Below are positions 1 to 8,383 of a stretch of DNA of 52,886 nt, one piece after another; the stretch's first letter is position 1, and every line of letters begins with the position of its first letter. The translations under genes were made by a program, and so were the position numbers. Under the pieces are notes generated by a model, which was given only the letters and a program-made list of their open reading frames with translations, did no database searches and was not told the DNA's origin. The stretch covers positions 1-52,886 of the forward strand of contig NZ_JAHEHZ010000005.1 in the NCBI RefSeq assembly GCF_024639605.1. The letters are read 5' to 3'. This stretch comes from Roseobacter sp. (GTDB lineage Bacteria > Pseudomonadota > Alphaproteobacteria > Rhodobacterales > Rhodobacteraceae).

Positions 1-310
1 GGAGTTTTCACACAGCCTCAGGACAAACCTGCCTTGTCCGTGCGCAGCGCAGCCAATGGTCTCAAGCAGCCATATGGCAGTGGCGGCACGGCAAAGATGC
101 CAATTGGTCTCCCGCGGCGCGTCCCGAATGCATTAAGTGCGGAGCATCTGGCGATTTTTCGGGAAAATGTGAATGCTTGTGGCCGGAGAATTGCTGCGTT
201 ATCTCCAACCAGGTGTGGCCCCTTTTCTGCCTTGCAGCGGCAGGGTTGCACTAGCATAGAAATCTGCGAAGTATTTTGAAAATGAATTTCCCGAAGTACT
301 CTGCAGGTGA
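1..310. other. 5' intergenic stretch, no recognisable gene
   Basis: Short open frames exist on both strands here (34-279 plus, 18-401 minus), but neither gives a protein I recognise and neither has a good ribosome-binding site. The final part is AT-rich (about 255-345) and probably holds the promoter and leader of the cyclic-nucleotide-binding gene that follows. An AGGTGA Shine-Dalgarno-like string lies at 305-310. I see no hairpin with a T-tract and no RNA gene. Confidence 0.4.
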
Positions 311-385
311 ACAGCAATCGAAATTTTAGACAATTTAAATTTCCATCCGTCCTGGGCAGAATTAATCGGATATCTCGCCTGTGGC

Positions 386-970
386 ATGGTGTTTCTGACA
401 TTTTGCATGAAAGGAATGCTTAAACTTCGGGTGATGGCAGTTGCCTCAAACATTGCTTTCCTGATCTACGGGGCCGTCGCCGAACTCATTCCGATTTTCG
501 TATTGCATGCCGCATTGCTGCCGTTGAATCTCTACCGGACGGTACAGAAGGTAAAGGAGATCAGAAGCATCAGAACGGCACTCGAAGGTCGTGCGGAAAT
601 CGACATCCTGATCCCCTTCATGACGCGAAAGCGACTGCCCAAGGACACGGTGCTGTTCCGGAGGGGAGACGTTGCGGATGCAATCTATTTCCTCGCAAAC
701 GGAAAGCTCCTGATCCCGGAACTCCAGAAAACCATCTCACCAGGAACACTGGTAGGTGAGATGGGTATTTTTCGCCCCGACAAAGACCGCACGGCTTCCG
801 TACTGTGCATAACTGAATGCGAGCTTTACGAAATTTCGCAAGACAACGTGGAAAATCTGTGCCTCGATAATCCGCAGTTCGGCCTGTTCCTGACCAAACT
901 GATTGCCAGCAGACTGATTGCCGAAACCCCTTCGGAACCTGAACTGTACCTGCAAACGACGAGTATCTGA
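386..970 (+). CDS. Membrane-anchored cyclic-nucleotide-binding domain protein
   Basis: The C-terminal half (about residues 70-170 from the ATG) has the beta-roll pattern of a CRP/FNR-type cyclic-nucleotide-binding domain. It shows GDVADAIYFLANGKL, then GTLVGEMGIF and RTASVLC, which resemble the phosphate-binding cassette region. The N-terminal 50 residues are hydrophobic (AFLIYGAVAELIPIFVLHAAL) and should form membrane helices, so the protein is probably an inner-membrane nucleotide sensor. There is no helix-turn-helix, so it is not a CRP-type activator. The reading frame stays open upstream to 311 and encodes residues that look like the start of the first helix (HPSWAELIGYLACG), but with no ATG, GTG or TTG. 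The true start may therefore be an ATC or ATT at 317 or 323, behind the AGGTGA at 305-310. The ATG start given here is the conservative choice. Function in the cell is unknown. Confidence 0.75.
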   Translation: MVFLTFCMKGMLKLRVMAVASNIAFLIYGAVAELIPIFVLHAALLPLNLYRTVQKVKEIRSIRTALEGRAEIDILIPFMTRKRLPKDTVLFRRGDVADAIYFLANGKLLIPELQKTISPGTLVGEMGIFRPDKDRTASVLCITECELYEISQDNVENLCLDNPQFGLFLTKLIASRLIAETPSEPELYLQTTSI

Positions 971-986
971 ACCAGAGGGCGGCAGA

Positions 987-1106
987 TTACGTTTCCTCAG
1001 CGGGTTGCTGTGCCGCAGGCGCGAACAACATCGTCAGGAAGGTTGAACCGGGCCCGGACCAGTCATTCGCGGCAACTGCAAACCGGTTGTCGCTGACCTG
1101 ATTGTC
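987..1106 (-). pseudogene. Possible 3' remnant of an unidentified gene
   Basis: On the minus strand, 39 open codons precede a TAA at 989-987 and read like the tail of a real protein (RFAVAANDW, GPGSTFLTMLF, then a Gln/Pro/Ala end). An in-frame TGA at 1109-1107 and the lack of a start codon mean it cannot be a complete gene. I do not recognise the family. It may be a decayed gene end or chance. It is not antisense to an annotated gene, which makes the protein-like look a little more notable. Confidence 0.2.
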
Positions 1107-1190
1107 TCAGAGGCACGTTGGATTTTGTGACGCCGGAGCACGTTCGGGGGTAACTGTGAAACCCTGACGGTACAGCGTGGGCACAAAAAA

Positions 1191-1212
1191 GCCCGGGCGC
1201 GAACGCCCGGGC
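1191..1212 (-). terminator. Intrinsic terminator after amtB
   Basis: A perfect 9-bp stem (GCCCGGGCG / CGCCCGGGC) with a 4-base loop (TTCG on the minus strand) is followed on the minus strand by six T residues (A-run at 1185-1190). It lies about 30 bp past the amtB stop and should end the glnK-amtB transcript. Confidence 0.9.
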
Positions 1213-1241
1213 AGGTGGTGTTCTCCGGGAGGAGAGGAAGA

Positions 1242-2549
1242 TCAGCCTTTGGCGAACTCGGGGTAGGCTTCCATGCCCAGCTCAGAGACGTCGAGACCGT
1301 TGATCTCGTCTTCCTCGCTGACGCGGATACCCATTGCCGCCTTCAGGATGAACCAGACCACGAGGCTGGCCACGAAAGTGAAGACACCGTAGGCAACGAT
1401 CCCTGTGAGCTGCGTGATGAGGCTTGCTTCGCCGTAGAAAATCACCGCGATGGTGCCCCAGATACCTGCAAAGAGGTGTACAGGGATGGCGCCGACAACG
1501 TCGTCGAGCTTCATTTTGTCGAGCATCGGAATGGTCAGGACCACGATGATACCGCCAACGGCACCGATCCAGAGCGAACCAAAGAGAGTTGGCGCCAGAG
1601 GTTCAGCTGTGATCGATACCAGACCCGCCAGCGCGCCGTTCAGCACCATGGTAAGGTCAGGCTTCTTGTAGAGGATCTGCGTCAGGATCAGCGCCGTTAC
1701 AGCACCCGCTGCCGCTGCCATATTGGTGTTGGCAAAGATACGGCTGACGTCAGACACGTCACCCACGGTGCCCATGGCAAGCTGTGAGCCGCCATTGAAG
1801 CCGAACCAGCCGAGCCACAGAATGAACGTACCGAGTGTAGCAAGTGCAAGGTTAGAACCGGGCATCGGGTTCACTTTGCCGTCTTTGTATTTGCCCAGAC
1901 GCGGTCCGAGTACGATGACACCGGCCAGAGCGGCCCAGCCACCCACGGAGTGCACAACGGTGGAACCGGCGAAGTCAGAGAAACCCATCTCGCTGAGCCA
2001 GCCGCCGCCCCACTGCCAGGAGCCGGAGATCGGGTACATGAAGCCTGTCAGCACAACGACGAATATCAGGAAGGGCCAGAGCTTGATGCGCTCTGCCACA
2101 GCACCTGAAACGATGGACGCGGTAGCAGCAACAAACACCAGCTGGAAGAAGAAGTCGGACCCGACAGAGGCATAATCCAGCGCGGCGTCAGCAGCTGCAA
2201 CACCAACTGCGTCGAGTACCGTCTGGCCTCCGATAGCGAAATACCCGTTGAAATCACCCGGATACATCGTGTTGAAGCCGACGAGCCAGTACATGATCGC
2301 CGCAATCGAAAAAAGAGCGATGTTTTTGGTCATCTGCATCGTCACGTTCTTGGACCGCACGAGGCCGCCTTCGAGCATGGCAAAGCCTGCTGCCATGAAG
2401 AAAACGAGAAAACCCGCCATACAGAAGAGCAGAGTTGTCATGATATAGGGGCCGATCTCATCGAACCCCGGAGCCGCGTCCTGCGCGAGCGCCAGTGTCG
2501 GCAGCGCAGTCAGCGCAGCGGCAGCGGCAAGTGTCTTGAAGTGTGTCAT
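1242..2549 (-). CDS. amtB: Ammonium transporter
   Basis: This is an inner-membrane Amt/Mep/Rh channel that takes up ammonium. At 435 residues it has the family's usual size. A cleavable signal peptide (cut likely after ALA at 20-22) comes first, followed by about eleven hydrophobic segments. The pore histidines are visible in FAGSTVVHSVGG and in IPVHLFAGIWG, and the GGLVRSKN and FNGGS landmarks are present. The gene starts 26 bp after the end of glnK, the standard pairing in which the PII protein docks on and shuts the channel when nitrogen is sufficient. It is very likely co-transcribed with glnK and under nitrogen (NtrC) control. A strong terminator follows. Confidence 0.97.
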   Translation of the reverse strand: MTHFKTLAAAAALTALPTLALAQDAAPGFDEIGPYIMTTLLFCMAGFLVFFMAAGFAMLEGGLVRSKNVTMQMTKNIALFSIAAIMYWLVGFNTMYPGDFNGYFAIGGQTVLDAVGVAAADAALDYASVGSDFFFQLVFVAATASIVSGAVAERIKLWPFLIFVVVLTGFMYPISGSWQWGGGWLSEMGFSDFAGSTVVHSVGGWAALAGVIVLGPRLGKYKDGKVNPMPGSNLALATLGTFILWLGWFGFNGGSQLAMGTVGDVSDVSRIFANTNMAAAAGAVTALILTQILYKKPDLTMVLNGALAGLVSITAEPLAPTLFGSLWIGAVGGIIVVLTIPMLDKMKLDDVVGAIPVHLFAGIWGTIAVIFYGEASLITQLTGIVAYGVFTFVASLVVWFILKAAMGIRVSEEDEINGLDVSELGMEAYPEFAKG

Positions 2550-2575
2550 AATGGTTATCCCTGGATGATGCCGCT

Positions 2576-3007
<432 letters not shown>

Positions 3008-3029
3008 TTAGCAGGTGTTTCCTGCAAAA

Positions 3030-3070
3030 TTGCACAAAAATTATGCGAAATACTTAATTTGCACAAAAAT
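3030..3070 (-). promoter_or_regulatory. Direct repeats upstream of glnK, candidate NtrC sites
   Basis: The 12-mer TTGCACAAAAAT occurs exactly twice, at 3030-3041 and 3059-3070, 29 bp apart start to start. TGCAC is the core half-site of NtrC operators. The repeats are 116-156 bp upstream of the glnK start, a typical enhancer distance. I could not find a convincing sigma-54 -24/-12 element between them and glnK, so the assignment is an inference. They also sit just upstream of the divergent penicillin-binding protein gene. Confidence 0.4.
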
Positions 3071-3169
3071 AAGGCTTAAAATAGATTGCTACTGCAGCAT
3101 ACCGCGCCTCAACAATCTGCTCAAAGCCGGATAAGGTGCGCAAAACAAACCGGGCCGGGCAGGTTCTTC

Positions 3170-5356
3170 ATGAGTGATTCACCAAGAGGCAAACGTCCTC
3201 TGGTCGCAGACAAACGTTATGGCGGCAAAGCGGCCGCTAAATCTGCGCGCAAAGTAAAGGCCAAACCGAAACCTGCCCGCAGGAGCCGGCGCAAAAAGCC
3301 GTCGCGGCCCCGTCGTGGCGGGCTGATCGGGCTGGTGCAACGGCTGATCAGGTGGGTGATCCGCCTGATCTGGCGGGTGGTCTGGCGTGTCGGGCTTGTC
3401 GCCGGCGTCGTTCTGGCGCTCTTTGTCGGATATTATGCAACCTCGCTGCCGCCGGCGACGGAGCTGCTCGACGGGCGGGCGCGCGGATCTGTGACCCTGC
3501 TTGATCACGAGGGCCGCGTCTTTGCCTGGCGCGGCGATCAGTTCGGGGGCGCCGTCACCGCTCAGACAGTCTCGCCCTATCTGAAGAATGCGATCCTCGC
3601 CACCGAGGACCGGCGCTTTTACCGTCACTTCGGCCTGAGCCCGCGCGGCATTGCAAGTGCGGTCAGAATTAACCTGAGCGAAGGACGCGGGCCGCTCTCA
3701 GGTCACGGAGGCTCAACCATCACGCAGCAGACCGCCAAGCTGCTGTGTCTTGGCGTGCCCTATAATCCCGAAACCCAGAGCGAAGCGGAATATGAGACCG
3801 AATGTCGCCGCGGGACTATAAAGCGCAAGGCGTCCGAGGCGATTTATGCGCTGGCGATGGAGGTAAAATACTCCAAAGACGAGATCCTGACGATTTATAT
3901 GAACCGCGTCTTTCTGGGCGCTGGTGCCCGTGGATTTGAGGCCGCCAGCCAGCGCTATTTCGGCAAGTCGGCCGCAAATGTGGATGCCGCCGAAGCGGCG
4001 ATGCTCGCAGGGCTGCTGGTGGCGCCGACCCGCTTTGCGCCGACCAATGACCTGACCCGGTCGCGCAACCGCGCGGCGACGATCCTGCGCCTGATGAACG
4101 AACAGGGCTTTTTGTCGGATGCTGAAACGAAAGCGGCACAGAACAGCCCCGCCGAGCTTTCCGAGGCTGCCGAGGCCCGCTCGGGCGGGTATTTCGCGGA
4201 CTGGGTTATGTCGTCGGGTCCTGAGTTCTTCACCCGCAAAACCACCGAAGACGTGATCATCCGCACAACGCTTGATCAGCGCATCCAACGCAGCGCCGAG
4301 GAGGCCATGAAATGGGTGTTCGCAAATAAAGTGCGCGAGGGTTCTGAGGCTCAGGCCGCCATCGTTGTCATGTCCGCTGACGGGGCCGTGCGCGCCATGG
4401 TCGGCGGACGGCGGACCAGGGTGGACGGTGCGTTCAACCGGGCGGTCCAGGCCAGGCGCCAGACCGGCTCCGCTTTCAAACCGTTTGTCTACGCCGCAGC
4501 CCTTGATCTGGGGTATTCACCCAATGATACGGTCGAGGATGAACCGCTGACCATCGATATCCCGGGTTCAGGCCCCTGGTCGCCGCGAAACTATACCAAC
4601 AGGCATTACGGCACTGTGACCCTGACACGGGCGTTGCAGGACAGCCTGAACATTCCGGCGGTCAAGGTCTCGGAGTTTGTCGGACGTGATCTGGTGCGGG
4701 ATGTGGCCACTCAGTTCGGTCTGGAAAGTGATCTCGCTGCCGGGCCGGCGCTGGCGCTCGGGGCTTCTGAAAGCACGCTGATCAACATGACGGGCGCCTA
4801 CGCGGGCATCCTTAACGGCGGATCGTCGGTGACACCCTACGGGCTGATTGACCTGCGTCTGCTGGATGACAAAGAGCCTTTGATGGAAACCGGCGGCGGC
4901 ATCGGTGAGCGGGTTATACAGGAAGAGGCCGCGCGCCAGCTGATCTATATGATGGAGAAAGTAGTCTCTGAGGGCACCGGACAGCGCGCACAGTTCGGCG
5001 GTCGGGAACTTGCCGGGAAAACCGGCACCACCCAGGCCGCGCGTGATGCATGGTTTGTGGGCTTCTCTGCGGATTACGTGGCGGGCATCTGGATGGGCTA
5101 TGATGACAATACACCGTTGACCGGCGTGACAGGTGGCGGGCTGCCGGCGGAAATCTGGCGTGAAACCATGAGCCGCGTGCATGAAGGGATGCCCCTGTCG
5201 CCGCTGCCGATGATGCTGCCGGGCCGGGGCGAAACGCGCGAGACCCGCACGCCGTCCGCAAACGGCCCTGTGGGGCTGCTGGAAAGCCTGCTCAGAGATA
5301 TTCTGGGCGGTGGTGGGGGCGGGTCCTCCGGGACGCGCCCGCTACAGGAACGCTGA
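3170..5356 (+). CDS. Penicillin-binding protein 1A-type bifunctional glycosyltransferase/transpeptidase
   Basis: This class A penicillin-binding protein polymerises and cross-links peptidoglycan in the periplasm. From the start MSDSPRGKR it has 728 residues. A very basic cytoplasmic tail (about 1-60) and one membrane helix (about 72-98) come first. The GT51 glycosyltransferase domain follows, with ATEDRRFYRHFG near residue 144 and the STITQQTAKLL motif. The transpeptidase domain has SAFK with the nucleophilic serine at 434, SLN, and KTGT at 617. The C-terminus is a poly-glycine stretch. The frame is open 28 codons further upstream, but those residues do not look like the family. It converges on mlaC with a 7-bp gap. 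Confidence 0.93.
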   Translation: MSDSPRGKRPLVADKRYGGKAAAKSARKVKAKPKPARRSRRKKPSRPRRGGLIGLVQRLIRWVIRLIWRVVWRVGLVAGVVLALFVGYYATSLPPATELLDGRARGSVTLLDHEGRVFAWRGDQFGGAVTAQTVSPYLKNAILATEDRRFYRHFGLSPRGIASAVRINLSEGRGPLSGHGGSTITQQTAKLLCLGVPYNPETQSEAEYETECRRGTIKRKASEAIYALAMEVKYSKDEILTIYMNRVFLGAGARGFEAASQRYFGKSAANVDAAEAAMLAGLLVAPTRFAPTNDLTRSRNRAATILRLMNEQGFLSDAETKAAQNSPAELSEAAEARSGGYFADWVMSSGPEFFTRKTTEDVIIRTTLDQRIQRSAEEAMKWVFANKVREGSEAQAAIVVMSADGAVRAMVGGRRTRVDGAFNRAVQARRQTGSAFKPFVYAAALDLGYSPNDTVEDEPLTIDIPGSGPWSPRNYTNRHYGTVTLTRALQDSLNIPAVKVSEFVGRDLVRDVATQFGLESDLAAGPALALGASESTLINMTGAYAGILNGGSSVTPYGLIDLRLLDDKEPLMETGGGIGERVIQEEAARQLIYMMEKVVSEGTGQRAQFGGRELAGKTGTTQAARDAWFVGFSADYVAGIWMGYDDNTPLTGVTGGGLPAEIWRETMSRVHEGMPLSPLPMMLPGRGETRETRTPSANGPVGLLESLLRDILGGGGGGSSGTRPLQER

Positions 5357-5363
5357 GCGTTTC

Positions 5364-5969
5364 TCAGCCGGCGTTGCGCAGATCGGCAACCAGCTGATCG
5401 ATATTGCCCCGGCGCTTGTCGAGCATCGCGCCGATTTCGGTGCGCTCTGTCAGGAGCAGGTTCACGCCTTCGACGAAAATGTTGAAGAGCTTGTCCCGTC
5501 CGGACCTGTCAGACACCAGAAAGGTAACATCGACCGGCTCTTCGCCCTGCAGGTAAGCCACGGACCGGATCTCGTACCCGGCTTTGATCTGCCGTGCAGA
5601 CTGTACCTCGACGCGTCCGCCGATAAACTCACGGAACTGCTTGCCGTATTTGCGCGAGATATATCCCTGAAAAGCATTGGTAAAGGCACTTTTCTGAGCT
5701 GCGGTGGCCGAGCGACCGTCGTTTCCAAGGGCATATTGCGCCATGATCGGCACATCGGCATACCGCACGAAGATTGCTTCGAAATCGCGCAGCATTGCCG
5801 CTTCGGACTTGCCGGATTCGATGACGCGGTTGATCTCGCCAACAACGGTTTCAACAAGATTGCGCGCAGCGCTCTCGCTGAGAGCAAGCGCAGGGGTGGC
5901 GCAGGCAGCTGCAAAAAGCGTTGCAGCGGTGCCGGAAAGAACACTCCGGCGGGAAATATTACTGAGCAT
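5364..5969 (-). CDS. mlaC: Phospholipid-binding periplasmic protein MlaC
   Basis: This is a Ttg2D/MlaC family protein (toluene-tolerance family). It ferries phospholipids across the periplasm between the outer-membrane MlaA complex and an inner-membrane ABC system. It has 201 residues from the ATG at 5969, which overlaps the end of mlaA by 11 bp and follows a GAGG Shine-Dalgarno. The signal peptide carries an SRRSVLSG twin-arginine-like motif before its hydrophobic core and an ALA-L cleavage region, so Tat export is possible. The mature part shows the family's long helical start and the YAQGEE/DVTFLVSDRSG-like beta region. The mlaFED genes are not in the window. Confidence 0.85.
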   Translation of the reverse strand: MLSNISRRSVLSGTAATLFAAACATPALALSESAARNLVETVVGEINRVIESGKSEAAMLRDFEAIFVRYADVPIMAQYALGNDGRSATAAQKSAFTNAFQGYISRKYGKQFREFIGGRVEVQSARQIKAGYEIRSVAYLQGEEPVDVTFLVSDRSGRDKLFNIFVEGVNLLLTERTEIGAMLDKRRGNIDQLVADLRNAG

Positions 5970-6729
5970 AGGGGTCCTCATAAGGATCAAAGTCGTCTGC
6001 GGAATTTTCGCCAAGTTCAAAACGCCGGTTCTGCAGGTAGATCTGGCGCGTCTGAGCATAGCTGTCTGCACTTTCATACAGCACTGAGTCGATTGTGTCG
6101 CTGAACTTTTCGCGATTGTTCAGACCGGCAAAGCCTTTCGAGACAGGCGGTACATACCGCTCCGGCACATCTTCGATTGTTGCAAAAGTCAGCGGGTTGG
6201 TAAAGAAATCCACGACCAGGCCGACGGTCGACCGCTGAGTAGACGGCCCGAAGAGCGGCAGTTCAATATAGGCACCCTCGCCGGCGCCCCAGACCGACAG
6301 CGTCTCGCCGAAATCTGTTTTGCGGTCTGCAATCTTCAGTTCCGAAGCTGCATCCACAAAGCCGCCCAGACCGATGGTCGTGTTCAGCACAAATCGGATA
6401 ACCGATACACCGGCACTTGCCAGATCGCCCTGCAACAGACTGTTGACTGCATAACCGGGTGTCGAGAGGTTATCGGAGAAATTATTCACCGTATTGCGGA
6501 TTTCCACCGGCACCACATAACCATATCCCTGCGCCACCGGGCGCACGAGGTTTCTGTCGAGCCCTTTGTTGAATGCATGGATTTTCCGGTTGGTCGTCTC
6601 ATAGGGATCGTTAATACCGGCTGTGCGGGTCACCTGATCCTGCGATGTTGCGCAGGCGCTGACGAAAACACAGAGCAAAAGTACTGCGGCGGCGCGGAGG
6701 GGCAGTCCTGAGGGGCGGTAATGAAACAA
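5959..6729 (-). CDS. mlaA: Outer-membrane lipoprotein MlaA (VacJ)
   Basis: MlaA removes mislocalised phospholipids from the outer leaflet of the outer membrane and passes them to MlaC. The product has a lipoprotein signal with the lipobox VSAC. It continues with the family landmarks NDPYETTNRKIHAFNKGLD, the NNFSDNLSTP segment, IGLGGFVDAAS and DFGETLSVWG. I prefer the TTG start at 6729 (256 residues, GCAGGA 8 bp upstream). The frame is open to an ATG at 6882, but those extra 51 residues would put a long non-membrane tail ahead of the signal peptide. The gene leads the mlaA-mlaC operon. Confidence 0.88.
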   Translation of the reverse strand: MFHYRPSGLPLRAAAVLLLCVFVSACATSQDQVTRTAGINDPYETTNRKIHAFNKGLDRNLVRPVAQGYGYVVPVEIRNTVNNFSDNLSTPGYAVNSLLQGDLASAGVSVIRFVLNTTIGLGGFVDAASELKIADRKTDFGETLSVWGAGEGAYIELPLFGPSTQRSTVGLVVDFFTNPLTFATIEDVPERYVPPVSKGFAGLNNREKFSDTIDSVLYESADSYAQTRQIYLQNRRFELGENSADDFDPYEDPYAQ

Positions 6730-7133
6730 TGGTGCGATCCTGCAAATCAGAGTGTGCGACAGATAAGTCTTTTGTCTGCGTTGCCCAGACGGCGATTTCG
6801 AGGAAACTTTGTGATGTGGCAACGAAGTGACAGAGCGGGAAACATGAAACTGAGCGGTAACGGTTATTGCGCACATCATCAAGAGCGTGGAAAATTTCCC
6901 GGGTCAACGATATATGCCCCGCGCAGGGGCGTCCGGGCATCACCTGCCCGTACAGAGACTGGTTTTGGCTGCGGCGGGGCGGTCCGGTGATGTCCCTGCC
7001 GGTCGCTCTGCAACTGCATTTCGCAAGGGGTCAGGACAAGTTTTTGCTCGCACAGAGGATGTCGGGGCTGGTATCGGGGGGCGTGAGATGGTTGCGTGAT
7101 CAGACGCGCCTTCGCTGAACAAAGGAATACGCC
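6730..7133. other. Intergenic region between divergent mlaA and ridA-like genes
   Basis: This stretch of about 400 bp holds the promoters of the minus-strand mla operon and of the plus-strand ridA-like operon. Several frames are open, including a 42-codon frame at 6990-7118 that ends just before the next gene, but none has a clear Shine-Dalgarno or a recognisable product. I see no repeat, tRNA or terminator. Confidence 0.4.
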
Positions 7134-7592
7134 ATGAGCTTTGCTGCCAGACTTGCCGAACTGGGTGTTACGTTGCCCGACGCACCCGCCCCAGCGGCCA
7201 ATTATGTGCCCTGGGTCCGGACGGGTGATACGCTTTACGTCTCCGGGCAGATATCCGCCGGACCCGACGGAATGATCAAAGGCAAACTCGGCGATGACAT
7301 GGATGTCGATGTGGCAGCCAATGCGGCCCGCTGGTGCGCGATCAGCCTGCTTGCTCAGGTTAAAGCTGCCTGCGACGGGGATATTGACCGGCTGGAGCGC
7401 GTGGTGAAACTTACCGGGTTCGTGAATTCGACCCTCGATTTTGGCGATCAGCCAAAGGTGATCAACGGGGCATCGGATTTTCTTGTGGAAGCATTGGGTG
7501 ACGCGGGCCGTCACGCGCGCTCCGCGGTATCCGCGGCGTCACTCCCCTTTGGTGTGGCTGTCGAAATCGAAGGCATCTTTCAGATCCGATGA
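7134..7592 (+). CDS. RidA/YjgF family protein
   Basis: This is a 152-residue member of the YjgF/YER057c/UK114 family, whose founding member hydrolyses reactive enamine/imine intermediates from PLP enzymes. It has the family's start pattern (NYVPWVRTGDTLYVSGQIS) and its end pattern (ARSAVSAASLPFGVAVEIEG). The arginine of ARSAV aligns with the substrate-binding arginine of RidA. It belongs to the longer (about 150-residue) subfamily, so the true substrate may differ from that of RidA. AAAGGA lies 8 bp before the ATG. It overlaps the next gene by ATGA and probably heads a five-gene operon. Confidence 0.88.
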   Translation: MSFAARLAELGVTLPDAPAPAANYVPWVRTGDTLYVSGQISAGPDGMIKGKLGDDMDVDVAANAARWCAISLLAQVKAACDGDIDRLERVVKLTGFVNSTLDFGDQPKVINGASDFLVEALGDAGRHARSAVSAASLPFGVAVEIEGIFQIR

Positions 7593-8359
7593 GACCGCCG
7601 CTTCCTGACGTTTTTCTCACGGTTCCGCTCGCGCATCGTGCGTTGCATGATGTGACCGACGGTCGCCCGGAGAACAGCCGTGCCGCGATCCGGGCCGCGA
7701 TTGCGGCGGGATACGGCATTGAAATTGACGTGCAGCTGAGCGCAGATGATCAGGCGCTGGTCTTTCACGACGACAATCTGGACCGGCTCGCCCGTGCCAG
7801 CGGCCCCGTGCGGGCACAAAGCAGCGACATGCTGACCGCTACTGAACTCAAAGGTGGCGACGGCGAAGGCATCCCGACGCTTACAGAAATCCTCGCTCTC
7901 GTAGATGGTCGCGTGCCGCTTCTTATCGAGATCAAGGATCAGGACGGCGCGATGGGACCTGACATCGGGCTGCTGGAGCGGGCCGTGGCGAGTGCTCTTG
8001 CCGGATACGCCGGACCTGTCGCCGTGATGTCATTCAACCCGCATTCCGTGGCAAAGATGGCGGCGCTGCTGCCGGATGTGCCGCGCGGGCTGGTGACCAG
8101 CTCTTACGACCCTTCCGGCTGGCAGCTTGATCCGGAAGTTTGCGCCAGCCTGCGCGACATTCCGGATTACGACCGGGCGGCGTGCAGTTTCATCAGTCAC
8201 GAATGGCAGGATCTGTCCCGCCCGCGGGTGCAGGCGCTGAAATCTGCCGGAGCGCATATCCTCTGCTGGACGATAAAATCGCCGGAGGAAGAGGCGCAGG
8301 CACGCCGGATCGCGGAAAATATTACCTTTGAGCAGTATCACGCACCGCTGAACGCTTGA
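7589..8359 (+). CDS. Glycerophosphodiester phosphodiesterase family protein
   Basis: This is a 256-residue GDPD-fold enzyme expected to hydrolyse glycerophosphodiesters to glycerol 3-phosphate and an alcohol. The active-site pattern is visible: HRALHD near residue 15, PENSRAA, then EIDVQLSADD, VFHDDNLDRL, and EIKDQDG. The final strand, ILCWTIKSPEEE, is also typical. No signal peptide is seen, so the protein is likely cytoplasmic. It starts inside the end of the ridA-like gene (ATGA overlap). Confidence 0.88.
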   Translation: MRPPLPDVFLTVPLAHRALHDVTDGRPENSRAAIRAAIAAGYGIEIDVQLSADDQALVFHDDNLDRLARASGPVRAQSSDMLTATELKGGDGEGIPTLTEILALVDGRVPLLIEIKDQDGAMGPDIGLLERAVASALAGYAGPVAVMSFNPHSVAKMAALLPDVPRGLVTSSYDPSGWQLDPEVCASLRDIPDYDRAACSFISHEWQDLSRPRVQALKSAGAHILCWTIKSPEEEAQARRIAENITFEQYHAPLNA

Positions 8360-8383
8360 ACCAGCCGCGCAGCAGCACAGGTT

